Source: Marinifilum sp965230805 (GTDB lineage Bacteria > Bacteroidota > Bacteroidia > Bacteroidales > Marinifilaceae). From it: a DNA stretch of 64,000 nucleotides. The notes below the pieces were generated by a model. That model was given only the letters and a program-made list of their open reading frames with translations. It was not told the origin of the DNA and did no database searches. The stretch covers positions 3,596,001 through 3,660,000 of the forward strand of contig NZ_OZ246019.1 of assembly GCF_965230805.1 (NCBI RefSeq). The letters are read 5' to 3'. Position numbers and translations under genes: made by a program. Of the stretch, positions 27,619 through 37,556 are shown piece after piece. Position 1 is the stretch's first letter, and every line of letters begins with the position of its first letter.

Positions 27619-30009
27619 TTAAATTTGGCACATAATTCCCACCACAAAACTCCTCCCAACGCCTGAAATTCCAGAGGAATAAGGCCTGTAACGCTTATCA
27701 AATATATTATCGATAGAGAAATGTAAATCGAAGGATTTAGATATTTGGTAGGAGCTGCTCCAATTTACCACAAACCAGTCCGGAGAGTAGGGCATGCCAT
27801 TTTTATCTTTTGCATATAAATAGGGCTTATCTTTTTCGACTTCGGCAAGCTTATCGTAGGACATTTTTCCATTGTATTCTAGCTTTAGCATAGAAGTATA
27901 TTGCCTTGTTTTATAATCTAATTTAAACGAGCCAAATGTAGGGGGAATATGACGAATAGAGCTACCATCCTTGTACTCACCATCGCTATAATTCCAGTTT
28001 AGCCTTGCTGTGAGTTGCTGGTTTAATTTGGCAATTATTTGAATATTGGCACCCCATACTTTTGCATTATCAGTATTAACAATTGCCTGCACTTGGCTTT
28101 CCACAGCATCGTAAACTATTGTGTTTTGACCATGAAATGTATAATCATCACGAAGCATGGCATCATCAAGAAAGGAGTAAAAAGTATTAAAATCAATAAA
28201 AAGAAATTGATTAAAGTTCTTGCTGATGTTAAAATCAAAGTTATAAATGTACTCTGGTTTTAGATCGTCATTTGGTACAACAACTTTGCCTGGTTCTGAA
28301 TCAAATACTTTACCAATGTCATCGATGTTAGGTGCTCTGAAACCTGAGCTGGCATTAAGTTTTAAATTCCAATCGGATTCTGAATTATAGGTAAGCCCAA
28401 TTCCTCCGTTTACAGCTCCAGTTGATAAATTAAGATCTGAAAAGGGAAAATTGTAAAAATTATTGTCAAGTTTTGAACTAATGCAAATGTGAGAATACCT
28501 AAGCCCAACATTTAAAACCCACTGTGCACTTAATTTATGTTTTAAATTTGTATAAATGGCCGCACTGGTGTGTATTGATTTATCGGGATATCGACTGGCT
28601 ATTTCTGCAACTTCACCTGTTTCGATATTATCGCTAAAACCTTTTGATCTTAACCTATTGTGGGTAATTTCCGCTCCCCAAAACAAATGACTTGAGCCAT
28701 TTAAAACTTTTTCAGCATCAGAATTAATAGAATAAATATTTAATCTTTCGGTGCGATTTCTTTTGGTATTAGAGTCAAACTTTCTGTCATGTCTGCTTTC
28801 TTTGTAGTGCTGATAGGCACTGTTAATTTTAAAGGAATCGTAAAATGAATTTGATTTTTTAAGTACAAGCTGAAGGTTGTGTATTTGCAGACTTTGTGGT
28901 CCGTAATACCATTCTGCATACTTTAAATTGTCTCCTTTGTATTGTGTTAATCTATCGTAGCGAGGAATATCAGTACTTGTTGTGTAATGAAATCCATAAA
29001 GTAGATCGGTATTTTCAGTAGCTTTGTATCTGAACTTCTGAACCAAATTGAATTGCTTATAGCCTGATTGTCTTTGCATTTTAGGGTCAGAGTTGGCTAC
29101 CATTTTGTCAACACCATTCTCTCTAATTGCATATTGATTTCTTAAATAATCATCAGAGCCATCACTACCCATTCTTTGATCATCAAAACGGCTATAGCTA
29201 ACACTTCCTGCTAAGCTTATTTTTTCTTTGCCATAATTATAAGAGGCATGATTCATGATTTCGTTGTTGGCTGAGGAATAACGATTTTTATATCTAAAAC
29301 TGGTATTCGACTTGCCAGAGGTAGAATATAGCGGTTTAATTGTATGAAAATCCACTACACCACCAATGGCATCGCTTCCGTAAATAATAGAGCCAGGGCC
29401 TAAGATGATTTCAGCAGATTCCAAGCTGTTAGGATCTATATTAATAACATTTTGCAAATTTCCACTTCGGTAAATGGCGTTATTTAAACGAACACCATCT
29501 AAAACCAAAAGAACCCTGTTTGCAGCAAATCCTCTAATCATTGGACTTCCGCCACCTAACTGACTTTTTTGAATGTAAACCTGATTGCTGGATTTTAAAA
29601 GATCGGCTGATGTTTGTGAAGAAGAGTTCAGTATTTCCTGCTTGTGGATTCTATGCACTTTAAGGGGGACTTCCTTGATGTTTTGTTCCCATTTGTTTGC
29701 TGAAACAACAACTTCCTGAATGGAGAAAATATCCGAAACAAGTTCAATTTTGTAGTGTAATAGTTTTAGTTTAGCATGGCTCAATTTTAAATTCAGATAG
29801 GATGGATGCTGAAAATAGATAAATCCTTTTCCCGAAAAGTATGAAATGTCGGCTTTGCCGTCTTTGTTGGTGAGGGTGGAGTGATGCGAATCAAAAAGAT
29901 ATACGTTTTCAATTGGTTTTTTGGTTTTTGAATCAACAATAGTAATATTTTGAGCAAAACCATACTGCAAAGCAAGTAAGAGAATGGAAAAATAAATCAA
30001 TCGAATCAT
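27619..30009 (-). CDS. TonB-dependent receptor, haem/haemoglobin type
   Basis: This 796-residue outer-membrane protein has a signal peptide (ending QYGFAQ), a short carboxypeptidase-regulatory-like domain (about 22-95), EVVVSANKWEQ and a plug with GGGSPMIRGFAANRVLLVLD followed by GVRLNNAIYRSG. That plug pattern is typical of haemoglobin/haem receptors. The barrel ends NIFDKRYRPYSSGISG...VVGIMCQI. It is smaller than SusC proteins and has no SusD partner. Vitamin or siderophore uptake cannot be excluded. No haem-processing genes are adjacent. Confidence 0.88.
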   Translation of the reverse strand: MIRLIYFSILLLALQYGFAQNITIVDSKTKKPIENVYLFDSHHSTLTNKDGKADISYFSGKGFIYFQHPSYLNLKLSHAKLKLLHYKIELVSDIFSIQEVVVSANKWEQNIKEVPLKVHRIHKQEILNSSSQTSADLLKSSNQVYIQKSQLGGGSPMIRGFAANRVLLVLDGVRLNNAIYRSGNLQNVINIDPNSLESAEIILGPGSIIYGSDAIGGVVDFHTIKPLYSTSGKSNTSFRYKNRYSSANNEIMNHASYNYGKEKISLAGSVSYSRFDDQRMGSDGSDDYLRNQYAIRENGVDKMVANSDPKMQRQSGYKQFNLVQKFRYKATENTDLLYGFHYTTSTDIPRYDRLTQYKGDNLKYAEWYYGPQSLQIHNLQLVLKKSNSFYDSFKINSAYQHYKESRHDRKFDSNTKRNRTERLNIYSINSDAEKVLNGSSHLFWGAEITHNRLRSKGFSDNIETGEVAEIASRYPDKSIHTSAAIYTNLKHKLSAQWVLNVGLRYSHICISSKLDNNFYNFPFSDLNLSTGAVNGGIGLTYNSESDWNLKLNASSGFRAPNIDDIGKVFDSEPGKVVVPNDDLKPEYIYNFDFNISKNFNQFLFIDFNTFYSFLDDAMLRDDYTFHGQNTIVYDAVESQVQAIVNTDNAKVWGANIQIIAKLNQQLTARLNWNYSDGEYKDGSSIRHIPPTFGSFKLDYKTRQYTSMLKLEYNGKMSYDKLAEVEKDKPYLYAKDKNGMPYSPDWFVVNWSSSYQISKSFDLHFSIDNIFDKRYRPYSSGISGVGRSFVVGIMCQI

Positions 30010-30176
30010 TACAGGAAATAATTGTATTACAAGAAAAGTTAAATATATGATTAATAATTTACTTGAAAACGAAAAGACCCATCAACGATCACCCAACTTT
30101 TTATGCCCAGTTAGATAAAATCACCCTCCAGTTGGTAAATTTAATAATTTAGTTGGGAAACAAGTCAACACTTATT

Positions 30177-32339
30177 CTATTGCTGACTTTGGTATTCTTC
30201 TTTGTTGTTCATTTCTTTCGGATACTCAATTCTTGCATGGTATGCATTAATCAAGTTACTTGTAAAAATTTCCTTGATTTCGTTGATGTTTTTAAATGTG
30301 ATGTCGGCATGGGCAAATCGATTTTCTTGTACCTGCTTGTCGATCATTTTATCTATTAGCTTGCGAATGGTTTCAGGAGTTTTCTCTTTTAAACTTCTCG
30401 ATGCAGCCTCAATACCGTCAGCCATCATTAAAACAGCAGTCTCTTTGGTAAACGGATCGGATCCGGGATATTGAAATTTTTCTTCGTCTACTTCTTTGTC
30501 GGGATACTTATTTTTAAAGGATGTATAAAAATACATTACTTTTCCAGCTCCATGGTGTGTTTCAATAAAATCAATAATTTGCTGTGGCAGCTTGTGTTTT
30601 TTTGCAATTTTCACCCCGTATTTTACATGATCAGTAATGATTTGTGCACTTCTGTCATAATCAAGATCATCATGAGGATTTTTATTTGACATCTGGTTTT
30701 CGATAAAGTAAATCGGATGTTTCATTTTTCCAATATCATGATAAAGAGCTCCGGTTCTTGCCAACAGAGGATTCCCACCAATTTTATTAATTGCAGCTTC
30801 GGCCAAATTGGCAACCTGCAAACTGTGTTGAAACGTTCCTGGCGAATGTTGTATTAATTGTTTAAGCAATGGATGGTTTTGATTAGAAAGTTCGATTAAA
30901 GTAACATCCGAAAGAAAACCAAACAGTTTTTCGAAGATGTAAATTAAGGAGTATGAAAAGGTAAGTAGTAAGCCATTAAAAGCAAACCATACAAAATTAA
31001 ACCATTTAATCTCTGTAATGCTACCTTCCTGAGTTATCGCGAAAGCGAAATAAACAGCACTGTAGGTAAAGAATGTAATGATAGCGGTTAATACCAGCTG
31101 GCCTCTTCTTTCTAATCGTGGTAAACTATAAATGGCCATAATACCAGCTGCCAATTGAAGAAATACAAACTCAAATCCGTTTGGAGCCAGAAATCCAGTA
31201 ATTAAAACAGTTACAATAAACACAAACAATGCCGTTCTGCTGTCCATTAATGTGCGCACCACAATGGTAATAAGTGCAAATGGTATGATGTAGATGTTTG
31301 CATCTACATTCTGACCTTGCAGCTTAAGTACAAGAGTCGTAAGTGCAACAAATAACAGCACCAACAAAAATATGAAGAGGAGTTTTTTATTATCGTGCAG
31401 GATTTGTCTTCTAAAATTTCGTAAGTATAGAAACAAAAGCACGATGCAGGAAATGATTAATAAGGTTTGTCCTCCAACAATTAGGTAATGATTTTGCGAT
31501 GCTCCTAAAAATTTTTCATATTCTTTTTTTAGTGATTCTAAGATGAGAAATGTATCGTCATTAATAATATCGCCTCTCAAAACAATGCGAGTTCCAAAAT
31601 CTACTTTCCCTTTGGTGAGTGAGATGTTCGAAAGCATGCTGTTTTTAATCTGATCGGACATGTTTTTGTCGTAAAAGAGATTTTGCGCAAGAAATGAATC
31701 GAGATTTAGACTTTGAATAAAACTTTGAAAAACCAGATTTGTATAGTCGCCTTTTATATTTTGATTAATATCTTGGTAAGCAGTTCTGGCAGAAAAGATT
31801 TTATTTGTTGCGATTTGCTCATTAACATTGTTCAACGACTTGTTGATTGTTTCAGGCAAAGTATAATTGTATTGAATTTTTTCGTTTTGAAAATCAGCAA
31901 TTCCAATTTCGTAGTAGCTTTTTAAGTTCGTTTTTAAATAATTAAAGCAAAGAACTTTCTCAGCAGTGATTCTTTTTTGGGAGTAATTTAGTTTTTTAAA
32001 TGCCTTCGATTTTTCGAATAGTGTCCATTTTTTCTCAAAATTCTTTTCAAACCGATCCATTACCTTAGGATAAACAGAGGTGTCGACTTTAAAATAGGGG
32101 CTGAATCGATTCAAAATACTATCGCGATCCTGATTCAATTCTTTATCAGTTTTTAAAATCGAAAAATCAAATGGGGCAATAAGGGTTTCATGCATCCAAG
32201 GCTTACCTTTTTGATATTCATACTTAAAGTTACCTGTATTTGGGAACAAAAGGATGATTAGTACAATGGTTATTGTAGTAATGGTAAATCGATAAATATT
32301 GTTTAAGTTTTGTCGAATTAACCTAAAGTATTTCTTCAT
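30177..32339 (-). CDS. 7TMR-HD family membrane phosphohydrolase (PgpH-like)
   Basis: This 720-residue protein has a cytoplasmic start, one membrane segment (about 20-36), a large extracytoplasmic domain (about 40-290), a seven-helix membrane block (about 290-480) and a C-terminal HD domain. The HD domain has HSPGTFQHSLQVANLAEAA, ALYHDIGKMKHP and THHGAGKVMYFY. This is the 7TMR-HDED/PgpH architecture; PgpH of Listeria is a cyclic-di-AMP phosphodiesterase, so a similar role is likely. Confidence 0.9.
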   Translation of the reverse strand: MKKYFRLIRQNLNNIYRFTITTITIVLIILLFPNTGNFKYEYQKGKPWMHETLIAPFDFSILKTDKELNQDRDSILNRFSPYFKVDTSVYPKVMDRFEKNFEKKWTLFEKSKAFKKLNYSQKRITAEKVLCFNYLKTNLKSYYEIGIADFQNEKIQYNYTLPETINKSLNNVNEQIATNKIFSARTAYQDINQNIKGDYTNLVFQSFIQSLNLDSFLAQNLFYDKNMSDQIKNSMLSNISLTKGKVDFGTRIVLRGDIINDDTFLILESLKKEYEKFLGASQNHYLIVGGQTLLIISCIVLLFLYLRNFRRQILHDNKKLLFIFLLVLLFVALTTLVLKLQGQNVDANIYIIPFALITIVVRTLMDSRTALFVFIVTVLITGFLAPNGFEFVFLQLAAGIMAIYSLPRLERRGQLVLTAIITFFTYSAVYFAFAITQEGSITEIKWFNFVWFAFNGLLLTFSYSLIYIFEKLFGFLSDVTLIELSNQNHPLLKQLIQHSPGTFQHSLQVANLAEAAINKIGGNPLLARTGALYHDIGKMKHPIYFIENQMSNKNPHDDLDYDRSAQIITDHVKYGVKIAKKHKLPQQIIDFIETHHGAGKVMYFYTSFKNKYPDKEVDEEKFQYPGSDPFTKETAVLMMADGIEAASRSLKEKTPETIRKLIDKMIDKQVQENRFAHADITFKNINEIKEIFTSNLINAYHARIEYPKEMNNKEEYQSQQ

Positions 32340-32493
32340 TCTTTTAAGGCTTAATGTAATGTATGGAAGTGTTGAAATTCTTTGTATAAAATTAATTGAA
32401 TATTCTTTGGTAAAAAATATTTATTCCTTTCTTTTACCTGCAACATGCAGAGCAAATATATCAATGCAAATGTAAAAACATAATTATATTTTT

Positions 32494-32501
32494 TATATTT
32501 G
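32494..32501 (+). promoter_or_regulatory. possible -7 promoter box of the NlpC/P60 gene
   Basis: TATATTTG matches TAnnTTTG exactly, 30 bp before the ATG at 32531. A matching -33 TTTG is not evident. Confidence 0.4.
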
Positions 32502-32530
32502 ACCTGTTACAATTATTAAGCAACCACCAA

Positions 32531-33322
32531 ATGAAGTACGGAATTTCCGATTTAAGTATTATTCCAGTTAGAAGAGAACCTGCAGAAAAGAGCGAAATGC
32601 TCACCCAAATTCTGTTTGGCGAGCATTTTGAAGTTATCGAAGAAGAGGAAAACTGGTGCAAAGTGCGTTTATCCTATGATAGTTACGAAGGCTGGATTGA
32701 TTCTAAAATGATTAGTAATGTAGAGTTAGAGTTCTTCAGATTGCTTGATAAGCAGCATTCTGCTGTTGCTAATGATACTTTCAATTTGGTGTTTCAGGAA
32801 AAGGATTATTCAAATAAATTGATTGTTCCGGGAAGTTCATTACCTTTTTGTAATCGAGAAGAGAAATCATTTAAAATAGGAGAGAAGAAATATTTCTACC
32901 AAGGAAAGGTAACAAACGGATCAGACGAAAATGTTAGGGATTCTATCATTGAAGCTGCGCTTAAATATTTTAATGCTCCTTATTTATGGGGAGGACGAAC
33001 ACCCTATGGGATTGATTGTTCTGGTCTCACTCAAATTGTTTACAAGTTGAATGGAATTGGTTTGCCGCGTGATGCCAGTGAGCAGGTTCTGATAGGTGAA
33101 CCTTTAACTTTTGTAGAGGAAGCTTTGCCCGGAGATTTGGCTTTTTTCGACAACGAAGAAGGTAAAATTACACATGTAGGCATTATTTGGGATCGTCATA
33201 AAATTATTCATGCATCGGGTAAAGTAAGAATTGATAACGTTGATCATCAAGGAATTTTTAATGTTGATACCAAGCGTTATACCCACAAATTAAGAGTGAT
33301 TAAACGAATTATAAAACAGTGA
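32531..33322 (+). CDS. NlpC/P60-family cell-wall endopeptidase with SH3 domains
   Basis: This 263-residue protein has two bacterial SH3-like segments (about 8-65, VRREPAEKSEMLTQILFGE; about 75-125) followed by an NlpC/P60 (C40) domain. Catalytic residues lie in YGIDCSGLTQ (Cys near 163), ITHVGII (His near 214) and KIIHASG. It resembles dipeptidyl-peptidase VI/YkfC-type enzymes that cut gamma-D-Glu-diamino acid bonds in recycled muropeptides. No signal peptide is seen, supporting a cytoplasmic recycling role. Confidence 0.9.
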   Translation: MKYGISDLSIIPVRREPAEKSEMLTQILFGEHFEVIEEEENWCKVRLSYDSYEGWIDSKMISNVELEFFRLLDKQHSAVANDTFNLVFQEKDYSNKLIVPGSSLPFCNREEKSFKIGEKKYFYQGKVTNGSDENVRDSIIEAALKYFNAPYLWGGRTPYGIDCSGLTQIVYKLNGIGLPRDASEQVLIGEPLTFVEEALPGDLAFFDNEEGKITHVGIIWDRHKIIHASGKVRIDNVDHQGIFNVDTKRYTHKLRVIKRIIKQ

Positions 33323-33400
33323 TCAGTAAATTGAAGTTTAATTATTGATGAAGATTGGTTTTTAATTACTCATTCATTCGCTCATCCAAACAAAAAAATC

Positions 33401-33838
33401 ATGTATACCTACCAATATCCACGTCCTGCTTTAACTGTTGATTGTGCTGTTTTTTGCCTTTGCCATTCAGATACTTATGTGTTGCTAATTGAGCGTGCTA
33501 ACGAGCCGTTTCAGAATAAATGGGCTTTCCCGGGTGGATTTGTGGATATGGATGAAGATTTGGATACAGCGGCTTATCGTGAGCTAAAGGAAGAAACGGG
33601 TTTCGAAGCTGTTTCCATTTCTCAATTCAAAACATATGGTGCGGTAAATCGAGATCCACGTGGCAGAACCGTTTCGGTAGTGTACCTGGCACAAATGGAG
33701 GCGGAAACTTTACCGCAAGTTAAAGGGGATGATGACGCTTTAAAAGCACAATGGCTTGATGTGAATGATTTGCCAGGATTGGCTTTCGATCACGATCAAA
33801 TCATGAAAGAGTTAAAAGGTTATCTGAATCTACTTTAA
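33401..33838 (+). CDS. Nudix hydrolase
   Basis: This 145-residue protein has a perfect Nudix box at residues 46-68 (GFVDMDEDLDTAAYRELKEE then TGF). It hydrolyses a nucleoside-diphosphate-linked substrate; the subgroup resembles ADP-ribose/NrtR-like Nudix domains but lacks a DNA-binding domain. The stop codon TAA (33836-33838) straddles the left edge of a MITE that inserted exactly at the gene end without altering the protein. Confidence 0.93.
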   Translation: MYTYQYPRPALTVDCAVFCLCHSDTYVLLIERANEPFQNKWAFPGGFVDMDEDLDTAAYRELKEETGFEAVSISQFKTYGAVNRDPRGRTVSVVYLAQMEAETLPQVKGDDDALKAQWLDVNDLPGLAFDHDQIMKELKGYLNLL

Positions 33839-34092
33839 CGTGAGTTCGACGTAAAATTCGTTCACAGTTTGATCTGATTTTGAGTAGAAATTTTCGAATG
33901 AATATCGGGATATTTCAAGAAGATTTGAGGAAATTTATGCCGAAAGCAGGCAAACACATAATGGAAAGTTCTCTTTACGACATCTTCACATTAAAAATTC
34001 CTCAAAATAGCCCGCTATTCTTTCCAAATTTTTAATGCAAATCTATCGCAAATATAACTTTCTGTGGATAGAATTTTACGTCGAACTCACGT
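33837..34092 (+). mobile_element. MITE copy 3, inserted in the overlap of two convergent genes
   Basis: Inverted ends AACGTGAGTTCGACGTAAAA bracket about 256 bp. Both flanks carry TACTTT (33831-33836 and 34093-34098), giving a 5-6 bp target duplication. It is the short form, like copy 1. Removing it would place the Nudix and WbqC genes tail-to-tail with 9 bp of overlap; both stop codons survive the insertion. Confidence 0.87.
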
Positions 34093-34733
34093 TACTTTAA
34101 GCAAGATTCAAGATAGTAAGAGCTATCCGAACCCATATTAAAAATCAAATCCAAAATACTTAAGTTAGGGATGAAACCATGTTTATCTCCAAACACCTGA
34201 GTGTAGACTTGCGGATGAAACATTTCATCTTTCAATTCTTTCGATTTTTTGGGATGGATGATATTCCTGTAGTCGATCATGTTGGGAGTTTTTAATGGAA
34301 TAAAATCATCGGTTAGAGCATTCTTGTTTTCTATTTCAAGTATTTCACAAATTTCAGATTGAATTTCAAGATTAAAATCTAAAAGGTAATCCCATTTTTG
34401 GGAGAAAAACCGTGCCAAATCATCAACGTAATACTCATAGAAGGGAGATGATTTGTAGGCAGATTCTATTCCTTTCCAATGTAGCTTTTGCCAATTGGTG
34501 TCGTATGATATTTTGACATCTTTGGTTAAAACTTTTTTACTTGTAGCCTTTACGACAGGCACAGAAATAGCTAATGCCCCATTTGCTCCATAAATATTGC
34601 ATCTGTTTCGATACGATTGCTTTGAGTAATTTTCCCACTGTTCAATCATAAGCTTAGGATACTGAACAAACTTGCAATAATATTTAATTGGTGCAAAATA
34701 TGCTGTAGAAAGCAGAGCTGTAGTGTTTTCCAT
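34092..34733 (-). CDS. WbqC-like family protein
   Basis: This 213-residue protein has WbqC-family features: STAYFAPIKYYCKFVQYP near the start, SYRNRCNIYGANGALAISVP, and WQKLHWKGIESAYKSSPFYE. WbqC-like proteins are found in O-antigen/polysaccharide loci, with a role that is not well defined. Its stop codon (TAA) now uses MITE bases; before the insertion it would have been TAG, with the same protein. It follows lepB on the same strand after a terminator. Confidence 0.85.
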   Translation of the reverse strand: MENTTALLSTAYFAPIKYYCKFVQYPKLMIEQWENYSKQSYRNRCNIYGANGALAISVPVVKATSKKVLTKDVKISYDTNWQKLHWKGIESAYKSSPFYEYYVDDLARFFSQKWDYLLDFNLEIQSEICEILEIENKNALTDDFIPLKTPNMIDYRNIIHPKKSKELKDEMFHPQVYTQVFGDKHGFIPNLSILDLIFNMGSDSSYYLESCLK

Positions 34734-34782
34734 TTTTCTTCTGTTTGGATTGCGAAACTATAAAAAAATAGAGAAAAGCAAA

Positions 34783-34803
34783 AGGCACCCACAACAGGTG
34801 CCT
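34783..34803 (-). terminator. terminator after lepB
   Basis: AGGCACC, a 7-nt loop, GGTGCCT. On the minus strand the stem is followed by TTTTGCTTTT. It lies between lepB and the WbqC-like gene. Confidence 0.75.
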
Positions 34804-34826
34804 CTATAATATATTGATTTATATTT

Positions 34827-36215
34827 CTAATGAATCCATTTAAAAATACGGTTCCATCTAATCTTTTCAAATCCGTCTTGTTCTTTATCGAGCGATAACC
34901 AAATAAAAGAAGCTTTACCTACAACGTGATCTTCGGGCACATATCCCCAATAGCGCGAATCTGCTGATTTGTGACGATTATCACCCATCATCCAATAGTA
35001 ATCCATTTTGAATGTATAAGAATCAGCTATTTTTCCATTGATATAAATGCTTGAATCTTTCACCGAGAGTTCATTTCCTTCATAAGCATGAATGGCTCTT
35101 TCGTACAATGGAAGAGTTTTTAAATTCAATTCAACGGTTTTACCTTTTTGTGGGATAACAAGCGGGCCAAAGTTATCTCTGTTCCAGTTGTAGTGCTCGC
35201 TAAATGGGAAAACATCTTCTGGTGTACCAATCCCATGAATCATTTTAACCATTGAGGATACATTTCCTAGTTTGCCAATTTTATCGGCTTTTTCTTTTGA
35301 TAGTGGCATGTGATAAACCGACCCGCTATGAATCATCTCAGCTTTTGAAATATTCATTTCCTGTAATTTTCGAGGATTAATCAATGTACCGTTGGTACGA
35401 ACCTCGTAATTGAACTGAACTTCTCCTACTTTTTCCTGTGGTTTTCCATTAATATACAATTGACCATCGATACTGGAAATGGTGTCTCCTGGCACAGCAA
35501 CACATCGTTTGATATAATTCTCACGCTTATCAACCGGACGAGTATCTATTTCCATGTTTTGGGCGAAATATTTTCTGGCTACACGTTCATATTCTTTGTC
35601 TGGCTGAATATTTCTGCCTTTTTTCATGTCATTTCCCTTTATGTTGGCCGCTGCCGATCTTAACTGGGAGTAATAATCCGGATTTTCTCTTCCAACAACT
35701 ATGGTGTCACCTGCCGGAAAGTTGAATACCACAACATCGTTACGTTTTATCTCATTAAATCCTGCAAGACGCTTGTAAGGCCAGTTGATCCATTCCAAAT
35801 ACGATTTGGTTTTGCTTGTACCAGGCATGGTATGATGTGCAAAAGGGAAGGATAGAGGTGTATTGGGCACCTTTGGTCCGTAAGCCACCTTACTCACAAA
35901 TAAATAATCGCCTACAAGCAATGATTTTTCCATAGAGCTGGTAGGGATAGTGTAAGCTTCGATAAAAAACATACGAATAATAGTAGCCGCAACCACTGCA
36001 AAAATAATGGCATCAATCCATTCAATAGCTGTACTTTGTTTTTTAACTCCCTTTTTCTTCCAAAAGGACCAATGAACCTTTTTGCTGATATAAACATCAA
36101 AAAGGATGGGTAATCCTAATAAAAGCCAATAACTGCCAATCCATATAATCATTAATAATGTAATGATTAGAGCAATTGAAAACTTAAACCATTTGTTTCT
36201 TAGTATGTTTGTCAT
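34827..36215 (-). CDS. lepB: signal peptidase I
   Basis: This 462-residue protein has two N-terminal membrane segments (about 12-42 and 63-80). The catalytic serine is in IPTSSMEKSLL (Ser94). The general-base Lys is in YIKRCVAVPGD near 232. The conserved box MMGDNRHKSADSRYWG lies near 415. Insertions between the catalytic boxes make it larger than the E. coli enzyme, as usual in Bacteroidota. It cleaves Sec signal peptides at the outer face of the inner membrane. Confidence 0.94.
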   Translation of the reverse strand: MTNILRNKWFKFSIALIITLLMIIWIGSYWLLLGLPILFDVYISKKVHWSFWKKKGVKKQSTAIEWIDAIIFAVVAATIIRMFFIEAYTIPTSSMEKSLLVGDYLFVSKVAYGPKVPNTPLSFPFAHHTMPGTSKTKSYLEWINWPYKRLAGFNEIKRNDVVVFNFPAGDTIVVGRENPDYYSQLRSAAANIKGNDMKKGRNIQPDKEYERVARKYFAQNMEIDTRPVDKRENYIKRCVAVPGDTISSIDGQLYINGKPQEKVGEVQFNYEVRTNGTLINPRKLQEMNISKAEMIHSGSVYHMPLSKEKADKIGKLGNVSSMVKMIHGIGTPEDVFPFSEHYNWNRDNFGPLVIPQKGKTVELNLKTLPLYERAIHAYEGNELSVKDSSIYINGKIADSYTFKMDYYWMMGDNRHKSADSRYWGYVPEDHVVGKASFIWLSLDKEQDGFEKIRWNRIFKWIH

Positions 36216-36247
36216 TCAATAAAATTTAAATGATTATTCAATTTTCA

Positions 36248-36961
36248 TTATAGTTGAAGAAGGTCTTGCATTCCATAAAAACCTTCTTTATTCGGCATGA
36301 ATTCCGCCGCTAAGACTGCTCCTAAAGCAAAGCCTTTGCGGCTGTATGCCTTATGTTGTATCATAATTTCATCCACCTCCGAATGCCATGTGATAGAATG
36401 TGTTCCGGGAACTGCACCATGGCGTTTGGCCAATATGCTAAGTTCGTTTTCTTTGGTGCTGGTGGCTTCAATCCATTTGTCTTTTTTTGGATGATTCTCA
36501 AGAATTCCATGGGCTAAGGTTAAAGCAGTTCCGCTCGGCGAATCCAATTTATGGATATGGTGAATCTCTTCCATATCTACGTTGTACGCCTGAAAAGGAG
36601 CCATTAGTTTGGCAAGTTTTTTATTCAACTCAAAAAACAGATTCACACCCAAACTAAAATTCGAAGCATAAAAGAAGCCTTTTCCTTCCTTGCATTGTTT
36701 TTCAATTTCAGGCAATTTATCAAGCCATCCTGTAGTTCCAGATACTACAGGAACATTTGCTTCAAAGCATTTTAGATAGTTGTCATATGCCGAATCAGGA
36801 TTTGTAAATTCAATGGCAACATCTATATTTTGCAATTGATCGGCACAAAGATCCTTCGGATTGTGCTGATCGATAATTAATCCGACTTCGTGGCCACGAT
36901 CAAGAGCGATTTGCTCGATTTCTTTACCCATTTTTCCGTAGCCTATTAATGCAATTCTCAT
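36248..36961 (-). CDS. dapB: 4-hydroxy-tetrahydrodipicolinate reductase
   Basis: This 237-residue enzyme makes tetrahydrodipicolinate for lysine and diaminopimelate. It has the N-terminal NAD(P)-binding GYGKMGKEIE, the SGTTGW loop, the signature SNFSLGVN, the catalytic region EEIHHIHKLDSPSGTA and a C-terminal basic segment. It lies 32 bp upstream of lepB in the same direction, so the two are probably cotranscribed. Confidence 0.95.
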   Translation of the reverse strand: MRIALIGYGKMGKEIEQIALDRGHEVGLIIDQHNPKDLCADQLQNIDVAIEFTNPDSAYDNYLKCFEANVPVVSGTTGWLDKLPEIEKQCKEGKGFFYASNFSLGVNLFFELNKKLAKLMAPFQAYNVDMEEIHHIHKLDSPSGTALTLAHGILENHPKKDKWIEATSTKENELSILAKRHGAVPGTHSITWHSEVDEIMIQHKAYSRKGFALGAVLAAEFMPNKEGFYGMQDLLQL

Positions 36962-37134
36962 CTGTGGTTGATTTAAAGGGATATTTTTGGTTAATAGCTT
37001 CCCAATTTTAACGATTTCAAAAATAGTAAATCCAAAGCATAATAGTAACAGGCCAAGCAGCTATTATTAGGCTTTTTCGATAATGTGCTTAATGTGAGCA
37101 ATAAGCACTTCTTATTGGATGTTGAAGAATGTAA

Positions 37135-37163
37135 AAAAGGGATTGTGATTCACAATCCCTTTT
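37135..37163 (-). terminator. terminator of the thrS-infC-rpmI-rplT operon
   Basis: AAAAGGGATTGTG, loop ATT, CACAATCCCTTTT is a perfect 13-bp stem. On the minus strand it ends in a TTTTTT run, 22 bp after the rplT stop codon. Confidence 0.9.
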
Positions 37164-37184
37164 CAAAGTAAATAATTTATAGTA

Positions 37185-37538
37185 CTATTTAGCTGTTTGT
37201 GCTTTTCCAATAACAGCTTTAAATGCTTCTGGATGATTTACGGCTAAATCTGCTAAAACCTTACGGTTGATTTCGATATTAGCTTTGTGCATCAAACCAA
37301 TTAGCTGTGAATACGAAAGACCTTCAAGTCTTGCCGCTGCGTTGATACGCTGAATCCACAATGCTCTGAAGTTTGATTTCTTTTTCTTTCTATCACGGTA
37401 TGCATATTGCAAACCTTTTTCGAAAGTATTTTTGGCTACTGTCCAAACATTAGCTCTTGCTCCAAAGTTCCCTCTGGTTTCTTTTAAAATTCTTTTTCTT
37501 CTAGCTCTTGAAGCTACAGAATTTACTGATCTTGGCAT
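37185..37538 (-). CDS. rplT: 50S ribosomal protein L20
   Basis: This 117-residue protein has the L20 sequence throughout: MPRSVNSVASRARRKRILKE, the RALWIQRINAAAR signature and SYSQLIGLMHKANIEINRK. Last gene of the thrS-infC-rpmI-rplT operon. L20 binds 23S rRNA and in other bacteria represses its own operon. Confidence 0.98.
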   Translation of the reverse strand: MPRSVNSVASRARRKRILKETRGNFGARANVWTVAKNTFEKGLQYAYRDRKKKKSNFRALWIQRINAAARLEGLSYSQLIGLMHKANIEINRKVLADLAVNHPEAFKAVIGKAQTAK

Positions 37539-37556
37539 AATTCCTAATTTTTGAAT

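Noticed and set aside
34092..34100. WbqC-like gene as truncated by the MITE
   Set aside because: Only the stop codon changes (TAG to TAA); the protein is unaffected.
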